NCBI GenBank assembly: GCA_017406905.1 | Contig: JAFQXN010000006.1 | Span: 186,001 to 250,000 of the forward strand | Source: Candidatus Saccharimonadota bacterium | GTDB taxonomy: Bacteria; Patescibacteriota; Saccharimonadia; Saccharimonadales; Saccharimonadaceae | Length of the DNA: 64,000 nucleotides | Direction: 5' to 3' | Shown: one piece after another, positions 26,537 to 34,919 of the stretch | Layout: each line of letters starts with the position of its first letter | Numbering within the stretch: position 1 is the first letter of the stretch | Translations under genes and position numbers: made by a program | The notes under the pieces: generated by a model | Told to the model about the DNA's origin: nothing | The model's input: only the letters and a program-made list of their open reading frames with translations | Database searches by the model: none

Positions 26537-27719
26537 TATCTATCTGACCAATCATCTTCACTGATTCCGACTCCGGTAATTCTTCTACATCACGAAGCTT
26601 ACGCTCAATCGTACGCGAAGTCGTACGTACTGACTCAATCTTATTTGCCGACTCTTGAAGCTTCTTCTGTACACCCTCAAGCAAATCGCCGAACTTACCA
26701 AACTGCGTCTTTACTGCGCCAAGCGTCTGCCACACATCCGCCGAACGCTTTTCAATCGCCAGCGTGCGAAAGCCCATCACCAAACCATTCAGCATTACCG
26801 GCAGGGTAGAAGGCGATGCAATCGTAATCCTTTGCTTCTTACGGATTTCATCAGACAACCCAGGAATCCTGATAATCTCCGCATATAAAGATTCTGTTGG
26901 CACGAACATAATTCCAAAGTCCGTCGTCATCGGTGGCTCAAGATATTTAGAAGAAATCTTCTTAGCTTGCTCTTTTACATCATTCGCCAGGGCCTTTTGG
27001 TAAGTCGCTATATCTGCCCTATTGCCCTCATCGTACGCCGCAATTAGTCGTGAATAATTCTCTACCGGAAATTTCGAATCTATCGGCAAATATACATTGT
27101 CCTCTTTACCTGGCATCTTAATCGCAAATTCCACTCTATCCGCCGAACCAGGTTTAGTAGCAATATTTTCTTCGTATTGAGATTTATTAAGCATATCAGA
27201 AATAATCGCCCCTAGTTGCACCTCGCCATAAATCCCTCGCGTCTTTACACCTTCCATCACCTTTTTCAAATCTCCCACGCCAGTCGCCAAAGTCTTCATC
27301 TCGCCCAACCCTTGATACACCTGCGTTAGTTGCGTAGAAATTGACTTAAAGCTCTCATTAAAACGCTTCTCCACCGATGCCTTCAATTTCTCATCCACCG
27401 TCTCGCGCATTTGCTCTAAGCTCTTTTCATTGCTGCTTCGCATTTGCTCCAGCTTCTTCTCATTCCCGTCTCTAAGCTGTGCTAAACTTTTTTCGTTGCT
27501 AGTTTGCATCCGTTCGAGATTCTCCGCAATCTCTTTCCGATTCTCGCGAAAATTCCTATCTATCTCTGGACTAATCTTCCCAACTTCCCCCTCCACGCGA
27601 ATCAATCTCTCTTCAATCGCTTTAAAATCTGTCTTATTCTCTACTGCTGGCTTCTTCAAAATCACCACCACAAGCAGCACAATTATTATTACCCCCATTA
27701 CCATTAACACTATATCCAT
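26529..27719 (-). CDS. rmuC: RmuC-family DNA recombination protein
   Basis: The 396-residue protein has an N-terminal membrane helix (MDIVLMVMGVIIIVLL), a long coiled coil with repeated RxSNEKSLxQMR units (about 40-120) and the RmuC nuclease-like domain (KTRGIYGEVQLGAII, LPIDSKFPVENY, FGIMFVPTESLYAEII). The family limits DNA inversions. The chosen start, 27719, has TATAAT (27726-27731) ending 6 nt before it, so it is probably leaderless. An earlier ATG lies upstream of that box. Its 3' end forms an arm of the palindromic element. Confidence 0.9.
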   Translation of the reverse strand: MDIVLMVMGVIIIVLLVVVILKKPAVENKTDFKAIEERLIRVEGEVGKISPEIDRNFRENRKEIAENLERMQTSNEKSLAQLRDGNEKKLEQMRSSNEKSLEQMRETVDEKLKASVEKRFNESFKSISTQLTQVYQGLGEMKTLATGVGDLKKVMEGVKTRGIYGEVQLGAIISDMLNKSQYEENIATKPGSADRVEFAIKMPGKEDNVYLPIDSKFPVENYSRLIAAYDEGNRADIATYQKALANDVKEQAKKISSKYLEPPMTTDFGIMFVPTESLYAEIIRIPGLSDEIRKKQRITIASPSTLPVMLNGLVMGFRTLAIEKRSADVWQTLGAVKTQFGKFGDLLEGVQKKLQESANKIESVRTTSRTIERKLRDVEELPESESVKMIGQIDSN

Positions 27720-27789
27720 ACCCAAATTATACCACACTCCCCACATAACCAGTTGATTTTTTAAGATTGTTTGATATAATAAATACAGC

Positions 27790-27874
27790 GCTGGAATCGT
27801 CTAGTGGCAATGACAAGAGACTGTAAATCTCTCGCCTTCGGGCTTCGTAGGTTCGAGTCCTACTTCCAGCACCA
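27790..27874 (+). tRNA. tRNA-Tyr (GTA anticodon)
   Basis: An 85-nt class II tRNA with a long variable arm (CTCGCCTTCGGGCTTCG). Anticodon loop CTGTAAA, acceptor GCTGGAA/TTCCAGC, and encoded CCA at 27872-27874. Confidence 0.95.
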
Positions 27875-27913
27875 TAGAAAATATTCTTGACATTGTGTCA
27901 AGAATATTTTCTA
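27875..27913 (+). terminator. Perfect 18-bp hairpin directly after tRNA-Tyr
   Basis: TAGAAAATATTCTTGACA (27875-27892) and its exact complement (27896-27913) with a 3-nt loop begin at the base after CCA. It probably ends or protects the tRNA transcript. The inner part, CTTGAC-N5-GTCAAG, recurs after tRNA-Ala(CGC). Confidence 0.6.
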
Positions 27914-27945
27914 TAGAAGCCCATTGATACCTTATAAACTCGCGG

Positions 27946-28707
27946 TTAAATCCTTTTCCTCCCTACGTGCGCTTTCCCTACACTTGCAGACCGCGCCGCC
28001 GCCCCCGTCTTCGAACCATTCACTCTCCTCACGGTGCCACTCCTCGTGCTTTTCACCGCCCGCCCCGCCGAACGCTTTCGCCTCGCCTCATTATCTTTCG
28101 TAATCTGCTCCTCAATCCTGGCCGCCGTCACTGTCGCAGCCTCACTATCACCCATACTCTCATGTATCGCCAAAATCTGCCTCAAAGTCGTCACTTTCGG
28201 ATCAAGCTCGTATGCATTTTCCAAAGCCTCTACTGCCCTCTTTGGCCTGCCCATCTTCTCCTCTGCCTTAGCCAGTGCAATATATCGCGCCGGCACATCC
28301 CCCTCTAAATCTATCGCCTGACGAAAAGCCATCACCGCCTTCTCGTATGCACCAGTTTCAAGATAAATCAACCCTACATTGTGAATTGAAGCCGGATTAT
28401 TATCTAACGACTGCGCAATTTCAAAACATTCCACCGCTTCATCGTATTTCTGCCCCTTAGCATATAAGATACCCAATCTATTATAGGCCGCTGCATTTTT
28501 TTCATCAAACTTTAAAATCGTAAGCAACGCCTTTTCCGCTCGAAACGGCTTCCTCTCTTTCATAGAAGTCTGCGCAATCTGCCACAATTTCTTCATTTGC
28601 GCAGTATACTTTGGCGATTTCTCTTCAACTTTCTCTACTTTCGGCTCCACTGGAAAGAAAAACGCCAAATAAATCGCAAAAATCATTATCGCAAAAATCG
28701 CAATCAT
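27946..28707 (-). CDS. Membrane-anchored TPR protein
   Basis: The 253-residue protein has an N-terminal membrane helix (MIAIFAIMIFAIYLAFFF), then about four tetratricopeptide repeats (AAYNRLGILYAKGQKYDEAV and similar, residues about 60-200) and a basic tail rich in Arg, Lys and Ser. It is likely a scaffold for a membrane-associated complex. TAAAAT (28714-28719) ends 6 nt before the ATG. Partners are unknown. Confidence 0.8.
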   Translation of the reverse strand: MIAIFAIMIFAIYLAFFFPVEPKVEKVEEKSPKYTAQMKKLWQIAQTSMKERKPFRAEKALLTILKFDEKNAAAYNRLGILYAKGQKYDEAVECFEIAQSLDNNPASIHNVGLIYLETGAYEKAVMAFRQAIDLEGDVPARYIALAKAEEKMGRPKRAVEALENAYELDPKVTTLRQILAIHESMGDSEAATVTAARIEEQITKDNEARRKRSAGRAVKSTRSGTVRRVNGSKTGAAARSASVGKAHVGRKRI

Positions 28708-28716
28708 AACCTTATT

Positions 28717-29373
28717 TTAACACAAATCCGCCACCAAGTGTAGCTTTACGTGTCCATTTCTTGAAATATTTTCATATACCGTCAAAAACTTCGGTATTTT
28801 CTCCACAAATACCTCTTTACCAGTAATAAAATACGTCTTATACAACATCTCAATTGTCACCCCCACCACTTCTAAAGCCCTCGCTCGTACACCGTCTTTT
28901 TTCTTCGTAATCTCCTCTGCCACTGCTACCAAATCTGCCCCCTTCGCCACCATCAATCGCTTCGCTAAAGCCTTTGTTTTCTCATCTGCCACAATCCCAC
29001 CATCATCGCGCACTCTCAAGAAATACACCGCCGCTCGCGACAATATCGTCGGCAAAAGTTCCGAAGGCTTCTCCGTCACCAAAACAAAATGCACCTTCTC
29101 TCTCGGCTCTTCCAAATTTTTCAGCAAGGCATTCGCCGCCTCATCATTCAATAAATCCGCCGGTCGCACCACCACATACTGTTCTCTCGTTTGTTTCATA
29201 CTCAACCGCCCCATTACTCTTCTTACCTGTTCAATCGTAATCACACTTTTGTCTTCCGGCTTCAATACTATTGCATTTTCTATTTCAACTTCCATTCCTT
29301 TCGGCACCACAAATACTGCCGTACCACATTTTGCCGCAATTCTTTCAATCTCTGAAATTTTATCAAAGAACAT
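28717..29373 (-). CDS. holB: DNA polymerase III delta'-like clamp-loader subunit
   Basis: The 218-residue protein has the clamp-loader pattern VITIEQVRRVMGRLS, DLLNDEAANALLKNLEEP, FVLVTEKPSELLPTILSRA. It is shorter than usual delta' and lacks a Walker A loop, so it is probably a structural subunit in which the arginine-finger region (TILSRA, equivalent to SRC) is kept. It overlaps the preceding rluA-type gene by 11 nt on the same strand. Confidence 0.78.
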   Translation of the reverse strand: MFFDKISEIERIAAKCGTAVFVVPKGMEVEIENAIVLKPEDKSVITIEQVRRVMGRLSMKQTREQYVVVRPADLLNDEAANALLKNLEEPREKVHFVLVTEKPSELLPTILSRAAVYFLRVRDDGGIVADEKTKALAKRLMVAKGADLVAVAEEITKKKDGVRARALEVVGVTIEMLYKTYFITGKEVFVEKIPKFLTVYENISRNGHVKLHLVADLC

Positions 29374-30244
29374 ACTCTGTAAATTCCTTCGGCATCGGCA
29401 CCTTAAATACCTTCCTCACACCACCCGGCAAAGTAATCTCCAACTCCCCCGCGTGCAGATACAACCTCTCCGCCGCCTCATCTCCATACACCGGATCCCC
29501 CAATATCGGATGCCCCAAATATTTCATATGCACCCTAAGCTGATGCGTGCGCCCCGTAGTCGGCTTTAGCTCTACTAATGAATACTTATCATTCGTCTTT
29601 AAAACCCTATAAAACGTCTCCGCCTCTTTACCATTTGCATCCACCCGAAAGGTCGTCGGCCGCTTTAAATCTCGCTGCATCGGTAGGTCAATCCTGGCCT
29701 CATCTAACTTTGGACGACCAGGAATCACCGCATAATAAGTCTTATGTACTGTACGATTTTGAAATTGTTTCTTCAAAAACTTCTGCACTTCCTCATTTTT
29801 TGCCAAAATCATCACCCCAGAAGTGTCTCTATCTAGCCGATGTGCAATCAAACCAAAATCCGCCAATGTCCGCTCCGGACAATACTCACCCTTAGCCTCA
29901 CTCAACATCCCCGCCGGCTTATTTACTGCTATCACATTATCGTCCTCGTAAATTATTTCCGGCACGAGGTCGGCATTTTTCATCGTCTCCGGCACTTTCA
30001 AATCCATTTTCACCCCCCGCTCAAATTTCGCATTTGGCTTCAATACCAGCTCACCGTCCACCGTCACAAACCCACTCTCAATAAATTTCTGCAATGTCGA
30101 ACGATTATAGCTCTTATACACTTCTTTCATCAAAATATCCAGTCGCACTTTTTCTGGCGCTTCCGGCGCCGTATTGAGCTCCGTATCGCCATTTATTACT
30201 CGCGACATCTCAGGTTTACTAAATTTCTTCCCAGTCCGTATCAT
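29363..30244 (-). CDS. RluA/RluD-family pseudouridine synthase
   Basis: The 293-residue protein has an N-terminal S4 RNA-binding domain (STLQKFIESGFVTVDGELV, about 53-75) and the catalytic HRLDRDTSGVMILAKN with its essential Asp. TGRTHQLRVHMKYLGHPI follows. It converts uridine to pseudouridine in rRNA or tRNA. A GGGGAG site lies before the ATG, behind TATAAT. The position modified cannot be inferred. Confidence 0.9.
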   Translation of the reverse strand: MIRTGKKFSKPEMSRVINGDTELNTAPEAPEKVRLDILMKEVYKSYNRSTLQKFIESGFVTVDGELVLKPNAKFERGVKMDLKVPETMKNADLVPEIIYEDDNVIAVNKPAGMLSEAKGEYCPERTLADFGLIAHRLDRDTSGVMILAKNEEVQKFLKKQFQNRTVHKTYYAVIPGRPKLDEARIDLPMQRDLKRPTTFRVDANGKEAETFYRVLKTNDKYSLVELKPTTGRTHQLRVHMKYLGHPILGDPVYGDEAAERLYLHAGELEITLPGGVRKVFKVPMPKEFTEYVL

Positions 30245-30311
30245 ATATATCTCCCCATTATATCACACTTAAGCTAAAAAGTCAAGTAATCCCCAGCTCC
30301 TACCCCTATAC

Positions 30312-31325
30312 CTACCTCAATCCAAATGCCTTCTGCACCTCTAAAAGCTTTGCATTTGCCACGTGGTTAGCATATTTCTCCCCCACCTCTAACAGCGCAT
30401 ACACTTGCTCGTCCGAAATCTCACTAAGCCTTGCCTGAAATTCTGTCAATTCGCGCGATACGCTCTCTGCTACTTTTCGCTTCAACTCGCCATAACGCGT
30501 CTCCCCCGCCCACCGCGTAATTATTTCCTCTAGCGGCACGTCATTTACCAGTGCCTCAATCTGCAATAGATTCGAAATCCCCGGCTGATTAAACATATCA
30601 AATTTTACTTTACCCAGCGAATCCGTCGTCGCCGACATAATCTTCTTTGCTGCTTTTTCTGGCTCATCATCCAGCATAATCTTAGAATTTTCTGCCGCAG
30701 TAGACTTGCTCATCTTTTTCTCTGGATTCAACAAATCCCGAATCCGAATCCCGTCCGACACCCCCATAAATTTTACCTGCTCCGCCGTCTTCGCCGGCAC
30801 CACAAACACTTCGCTGTCAAACTTATGATTAAATCTTATCGCCAAATTCCGCGCCAGCTCAATATGCTGAAATTGGTCTTCGCCTAATGGTACATACTCC
30901 GCCGAATACAGCAAAATATCCGCCGCCATCAACACCGGATAGTCAAAAATCCCCACATTACAGCTTGCCTTACCCTCTGATTTCTCTTTATATTGCGTCA
31001 TTCGCCCCATCTCACCCATCGTCGCTATACAATTCAGTATCCAACATAACTCCGAATGTGCCGACACATAACTCTGCCGATAAATATGCACATTGTCATT
31101 TACTTCTAGCCCCGCCGCTAGCCAATATTTCAGAGTCCTCAGGGTATTTTCCTGCAAATCACCGTCCACCTCAGAAATAATCGAATGTAAATCTGGCACA
31201 AAAATATTCACATGCGCCTCTCCAGAATGTTTATTCGCCAGTCGCACCATCGGCAACAGCGCCCCCAGATAATTCCCTAGCGTTAACACCGAATTTGACC
31301 TAATACCTGTTAAAATCGTTTTCAT
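30312..31325 (-). CDS. trpS: Tryptophanyl-tRNA synthetase
   Basis: The 337-residue class I synthetase has the HIGH-like segment TLGNYLGAL, MAADILLYSAEYVPLGEDQFQH for tryptophan recognition, and KMSKST. It charges the tRNA-Trp encoded at 3988-4063. Its start lies 2 nt after a tiny leaderless-type frame (31328-31339) whose GAAAGG could also serve as ribosome site. Confidence 0.95.
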   Translation of the reverse strand: MKTILTGIRSNSVLTLGNYLGALLPMVRLANKHSGEAHVNIFVPDLHSIISEVDGDLQENTLRTLKYWLAAGLEVNDNVHIYRQSYVSAHSELCWILNCIATMGEMGRMTQYKEKSEGKASCNVGIFDYPVLMAADILLYSAEYVPLGEDQFQHIELARNLAIRFNHKFDSEVFVVPAKTAEQVKFMGVSDGIRIRDLLNPEKKMSKSTAAENSKIMLDDEPEKAAKKIMSATTDSLGKVKFDMFNQPGISNLLQIEALVNDVPLEEIITRWAGETRYGELKRKVAESVSRELTEFQARLSEISDEQVYALLEVGEKYANHVANAKLLEVQKAFGLR

Positions 31326-31327
31326 AT

Positions 31328-31351
31328 TTAGCCTTTCATACTTCCATTATA
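31328..31351 (-). promoter_or_regulatory. trpS promoter with a minimal upstream frame
   Basis: TATAAT (31346-31351) ends 6 nt before an ATG that opens ATG AAA GGC TAA (31328-31339). The trpS ATG follows 2 nt after that stop. The geometry is that of the leaderless genes in this window, so ribosomes may start on the three-codon frame and restart on trpS. Confidence 0.4.
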
Positions 31352-31403
31352 ACAAAAATATGCTAAAATAAGAATATGCAAGGATAATATATTCGACATT
31401 TAT

Positions 31404-31479
31404 GGGGTGTTAGCTCATCCGGTAGAGCGCAGCTATGGCATAGCTGAGGTGGCGAGTTCGAGCCTCGCACACTCCACCA
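31404..31479 (+). tRNA. tRNA-Ala (GGC anticodon)
   Basis: A 76-nt cloverleaf with acceptor GGGGTGT/ACACTCC that includes the G3-U70 pair expected for alanine. Anticodon loop ATGGCAT, and encoded CCA at 31477-31479. Confidence 0.94.
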
Positions 31480-31539
31480 CTGAATATCCGCAACACATTA
31501 CGGCTCGGACCTCTGGTGCGAGCCTCGCACACTCCACCA
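31459..31539 (+). repeat. Duplicated 3' end of tRNA-Ala (possible attachment-site scar)
   Basis: The last 21 nt of the tRNA (31459-31479, ending CACTCCACCA) recur exactly at 31519-31539, 60 bp further on, just before the terminator at 31547. Such 3'-end repeats arise when elements integrate at tRNA genes. Here only 39 bp separate the copies. Confidence 0.65.
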
Positions 31540-31546
31540 GAAACGG

Positions 31547-31568
31547 AAAGCCATTCGTGGCTTTTTTT
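31547..31568 (+). terminator. Terminator after tRNA-Ala
   Basis: AAAGCCA-TTCG-TGGCTTT with a UUCG tetraloop and a T run. It follows the duplicated tRNA end. Confidence 0.8.
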
Positions 31569-31595
31569 GACATCACTCTTATACTATGGTACAAT
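31567..31595 (+). promoter_or_regulatory. Promoter of the 31640 gene
   Basis: TTGACA (31567-31572), a 17-nt spacer and TACAAT (31590-31595). The -35 box overlaps the end of the preceding terminator. Confidence 0.7.
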
Positions 31596-31639
31596 ATAGA
31601 TACGAGCATTTTTGCTTAGTAACTTAATGAGGTGAGGAA

Positions 31640-32152
31640 ATGAAACTCAAACTTCAATCTGGTTACTACGTGCAGAAATACGACATCGCATTCGTTCTGC
31701 GCGAAGCTCCCCAGATTCCCGAAGGTATGAAAAAGGTCATTTTTCAAGAGGAAGACAAGTTCATCATCAAGCGGACACGCGACAATTTCCAATTTGTCGG
31801 CCCCTTCTCCGATGCGGAAACCATAGCCTGGCTCGACGAACGCAAGTGGATCGTCGATTATGACCAATACGTTGGCATCTCCGTCAAGGTGCTTCAGAGA
31901 GAAATCAAAAAAGCCTCAAAGGGTATCCAGTCGTTCGTTTGCGCTTTTGACCGCATGCCCGACAGAGAATATCTCCGCCCCCACTTTGAGGCCGAGCTCG
32001 CATGCGAAGAGCATTACCTCCAGTCACTCAAAATCCTCCGCGATCATCGCGACTGGAAGCTCGAATTTCCCTTCCCGGAAGATTACAAACCTACACCCCA
32101 CTCCGCCAAAGAAAAAGGCTTTTTCGCCCGCTTCTTTGACCGCGCCCCCTAA
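31640..32152 (+). CDS. Hypothetical soluble protein (170 aa)
   Basis: I do not recognise this family. The protein is charged and soluble with no signal peptide or membrane helix. It starts MKLKLQSGYYVQKYDIAFVL and ends with a basic aromatic stretch. A GAGG-type ribosome site, a near-consensus promoter and a GC-rich terminator make it a clear single-gene unit. Codon use is richer in G and C at third positions than that of the neighbours. It lies directly after a tRNA with a duplicated 3' end, so acquisition by transfer is possible. Confidence 0.7.
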   Translation: MKLKLQSGYYVQKYDIAFVLREAPQIPEGMKKVIFQEEDKFIIKRTRDNFQFVGPFSDAETIAWLDERKWIVDYDQYVGISVKVLQREIKKASKGIQSFVCAFDRMPDREYLRPHFEAELACEEHYLQSLKILRDHRDWKLEFPFPEDYKPTPHSAKEKGFFARFFDRAP

Positions 32153-32167
32153 AGGGGCGCTTTTTTA
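32142..32167 (+). terminator. Terminator overlapping the stop codon of the 31640 gene
   Basis: GCGCCCC-CTAAA-GGGGCGC followed by T6. The stop codon TAA lies in the loop. Confidence 0.85.
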
Positions 32168-32173
32168 TATTAT

Positions 32174-33121
32174 CTATTTCTCTATCAAATCCGCCCCATC
32201 TAAATCAAAATCACTAAGTGATACACTTTGAATCGCCGGATTCTCGTATGTATTGTAGTAATATGTCTTGGTCTTTGCTGAATATCCCCCAGTATAAATC
32301 GTCTTTTCAAAAGCTCCGTCCGCCATCGCCGCCGCACCGTCAATCATCGCCACGCCAGTCAGAGTATGGAACAGCCGTGAAACATTGTCCGCCTCTGTAT
32401 CTTTCACAGGATAATGCGTATTAAGATACGCTACCCTCACAAATCGTGATGGCGCATAATAATCACCTGGTATCCCCCGCATCATCGAACCAGAGCCAAA
32501 CGCCGTCATTTTTGCCTTCCCCCAATCTACTTCAGTAGGCATCTTACTATCCAAATTCATATAATTCCGCAGATTCTCCTTATGCCACCCATACCCTGGC
32601 TGGTTTGTCAAAACATCCACATCGTTTTGGAAAATCTCCATTCCTTTCTCTGTGTATTCCACCACAATCGAACGCTTCGCATCGCCGATCATCCAATGCA
32701 GCTGCGATACCGGGTATTGCTCATTTATCGGCTTCGCCACAATCGCCACATTGCTTAATGCTTTCTCCACTTCATCCACTGTCTTAAAATTCAACGCCAC
32801 CCAAAGCGGAAATTCGTATGCCGCTACATTCGTTTTACCTTCTACCGCCGCCTCAGCGTACTTAGCATATCCAGGGAAATTTAACCCCGCCACCGCCAAA
32901 CCATGCTCATTTGCACAATCAAAATATAGTGGTGTATTTTCCGCAATAATTCCCATACCAATCAAAGCCGGCGCATTCGGATTCTCACCCAAAAATGCCG
33001 TCTTATATCTATATCCACGTGGCGTAATCACCACTTTCTGACCATACGGTACTGACCAATCCAAATTTCGCCCAAAATACATCTCACCATCCGCGCCACT
33101 AAATCTCACACCTGTACACAT
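32174..33121 (-). CDS. bsh: Bile salt hydrolase / penicillin V acylase family (C59) amidase
   Basis: The 315-residue protein begins MCTGVRFS, so Cys2 becomes the N-terminal nucleophile. The known catalytic set is present: Cys2, Arg18 and Asp21 (FGRNLDW), Asn81 (LNFPGY), Asn173 (VLTNQP) and Arg226 (PSRFVR). From memory the sequence resembles Bifidobacterium bile salt hydrolases along its whole length more than it resembles penicillin acylases. It would release glycine or taurine from conjugated bile acids. No signal peptide is seen. An AAGGAGG site precedes the ATG. This suggests life in an animal gut and possible transfer from an actinobacterial host. Confidence 0.88.
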   Translation of the reverse strand: MCTGVRFSGADGEMYFGRNLDWSVPYGQKVVITPRGYRYKTAFLGENPNAPALIGMGIIAENTPLYFDCANEHGLAVAGLNFPGYAKYAEAAVEGKTNVAAYEFPLWVALNFKTVDEVEKALSNVAIVAKPINEQYPVSQLHWMIGDAKRSIVVEYTEKGMEIFQNDVDVLTNQPGYGWHKENLRNYMNLDSKMPTEVDWGKAKMTAFGSGSMMRGIPGDYYAPSRFVRVAYLNTHYPVKDTEADNVSRLFHTLTGVAMIDGAAAMADGAFEKTIYTGGYSAKTKTYYYNTYENPAIQSVSLSDFDLDGADLIEK

Positions 33122-33185
33122 TTTACCTCCTTTTAATTATATCTACATTATATCACGCTCGCCCAAAATCTTGCCAGCCCTACTT

Positions 33186-33785
33186 TTATATCGCATCAGC
33201 AAACAATATCAACCTATGTGTAGCATCACCGCCACCAAGATTTTCCCCCGCACAAGTCATCAACGCCAAGCTATGACCTTTTGCATTCTGCGCAATCGCA
33301 TTCATCGTGTATTTTTGCTCGCTCGCATCCATTAACTGCGTTCGCGAAATCTTTTTAAATTCCACTACTTCATTTACTACATAATTCGTCACCACTCCAC
33401 CATAAGTTACAGTAAAAGTCGTGCCTTGTCCAAGCGAGGCCAAAGCCCCAAACACTGCTGCTGAATTATGTCCATACAAAAACTTCTCACCGTATTTATT
33501 GACGTGTCCACCGGCATCCACATCGGTACCATCCACGCCCACCACTTCGAGCGTCCGTCCTGCTATCTTAATGTTATTCGCCGGCGCAATATAAGTATTT
33601 GCTTGCGCATGGTATGCTCGTACCGGCACCGGTTCCGGCTCTGGCTCTGGTAGCGGTACCGTCTCTACGATTCCTGCATTATCTAACCCCACCACTTCTA
33701 CCGAATCCGAAGCCGCCAAAAACATTGGGTTACATACCACCCCTATTAGTCCTGAAATTATCAACAAAAAAAGGCGATTCGCCAT
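33186..33785 (-). CDS. Sortase (class D/E-like)
   Basis: The 199-residue protein has an N-terminal hydrophobic segment, a Pro/Glu-rich linker (PLPEPEPEPVPV) and a sortase domain with His in YGHNSA, Cys in MTCAGENLGGGDATHR and Arg in THRLIL. It is closely related to the sortase at 2298-2792 but has a longer linker. A GGGAG site and a consensus promoter precede it. No LPXTG-type substrate is evident nearby. Confidence 0.88.
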   Translation of the reverse strand: MANRLFLLIISGLIGVVCNPMFLAASDSVEVVGLDNAGIVETVPLPEPEPEPVPVRAYHAQANTYIAPANNIKIAGRTLEVVGVDGTDVDAGGHVNKYGEKFLYGHNSAAVFGALASLGQGTTFTVTYGGVVTNYVVNEVVEFKKISRTQLMDASEQKYTMNAIAQNAKGHSLALMTCAGENLGGGDATHRLILFADAI

Positions 33786-33819
33786 GTTAATCTCCCATTT
33801 ATGACCAATTTATACTTAC

Positions 33820-33848
33820 ATTATAGCACACTTTAGCCAAAATGTCAA
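33820..33848 (-). promoter_or_regulatory. Consensus promoter of the second sortase
   Basis: TTGACA (33843-33848), a 17-nt spacer ending TGTGC, and TATAAT (33820-33825). This is the best housekeeping-type promoter in the window. Confidence 0.8.
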
Positions 33849-33950
33849 TATTATGCTTAATCATTTTGGATTTTTCCCTTAAAATAACCAAAACCACAAT
33901 AACGCTAATTAATGTGCTATAATAAAAATAAATAAGGGAGTTAAGAGGTT

Positions 33951-34916
33951 ATGAGCAGATTTGATGATCAATATATTGATCTTTGTAAGCGCATTCTTGC
34001 GCACGGGGAAACCATCACCAACTATAAAAAAGTCGACTCTCGCGGTACCGCTGCCACCTCCGCCATTCCCGACCATTACAGCCAGGGGCGTGATTCTATC
34101 CAGACTATACGTCTACCCCATCAAGTTCTCCAGTTCGACCTCTCGGAGGAGTTTCCCATTCTCACCTCTAAAAAAGTTGCCTTCAAGACTTCCACCCTAG
34201 AGATGCTCTGGATCTATCAGCAAGCCAGCAACGACGTCCGCTGGCTCAAAGAGCGCGACATCAAAATCTGGAACGAATGGGAAATCGCCGCCGACGGTAC
34301 CTATATGGGGCGCAATATTAACCAAATCTTCGCCGACACCCACCCCACCGAGCCCAAGGAAGATTTTGCCCACACTATCGGCACCGCTTACGGCTGGATT
34401 GTCAAACGCTACGATCTTATCAATAATCTCATTGAGACTCTTAAAGCCAATCCCGGTAATCGCCGTATGATTATGTCTCTCTGGCAAAACGAGTGGCTTC
34501 CTACCGCCGCCCTACCTTCGTGTGTCTGGAATTCCCAATGGAATCTTATCGACGGCCGCCTCAATCTACTCGTCACTTCCCGCTCTACCGACACTCCACT
34601 CGGGCTTCCATTTAATATCTCCCAATACGCCGTACTCTGCCATATGATTGCCCAGTGCATCGGCGCCCAACCGGGCCAATTCACCTTTATCACCAATGAT
34701 GCCCACATTTACACTAATCAAGTCGAAGGCATCCGCGAACACATCGCCCGCTACGACCAAGCCATGAAAGATGGCACTCTACCGCCCACACCTAAGCTCT
34801 GGCTCAATCCTGACATCACTGATTTTGCCGCTTTTGACAGCTCAAAAGACCTTAAAGATATTAAATTAGAAAATTATCAAAATCTCGGCACAATCAAAAT
34901 GCCAATTACGGAGTAA
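33951..34916 (+). CDS. thyA: Thymidylate synthase
   Basis: The 321-residue protein has the catalytic Cys in ALPSCVWNSQW, followed by LLVTSRSTDTPLGLPFNISQYA and the late FTFITNDAHIYTNQV. It makes dTMP from dUMP using methylene-tetrahydrofolate. It heads a thyA-folA-glyA folate operon. A strong ribosome site (AAGAGG) and TATAAT (33918-33923, extended TGTGC) lie upstream. Confidence 0.95.
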   Translation: MSRFDDQYIDLCKRILAHGETITNYKKVDSRGTAATSAIPDHYSQGRDSIQTIRLPHQVLQFDLSEEFPILTSKKVAFKTSTLEMLWIYQQASNDVRWLKERDIKIWNEWEIAADGTYMGRNINQIFADTHPTEPKEDFAHTIGTAYGWIVKRYDLINNLIETLKANPGNRRMIMSLWQNEWLPTAALPSCVWNSQWNLIDGRLNLLVTSRSTDTPLGLPFNISQYAVLCHMIAQCIGAQPGQFTFITNDAHIYTNQVEGIREHIARYDQAMKDGTLPPTPKLWLNPDITDFAAFDSSKDLKDIKLENYQNLGTIKMPITE

Positions 34917-34919
34917 ATT

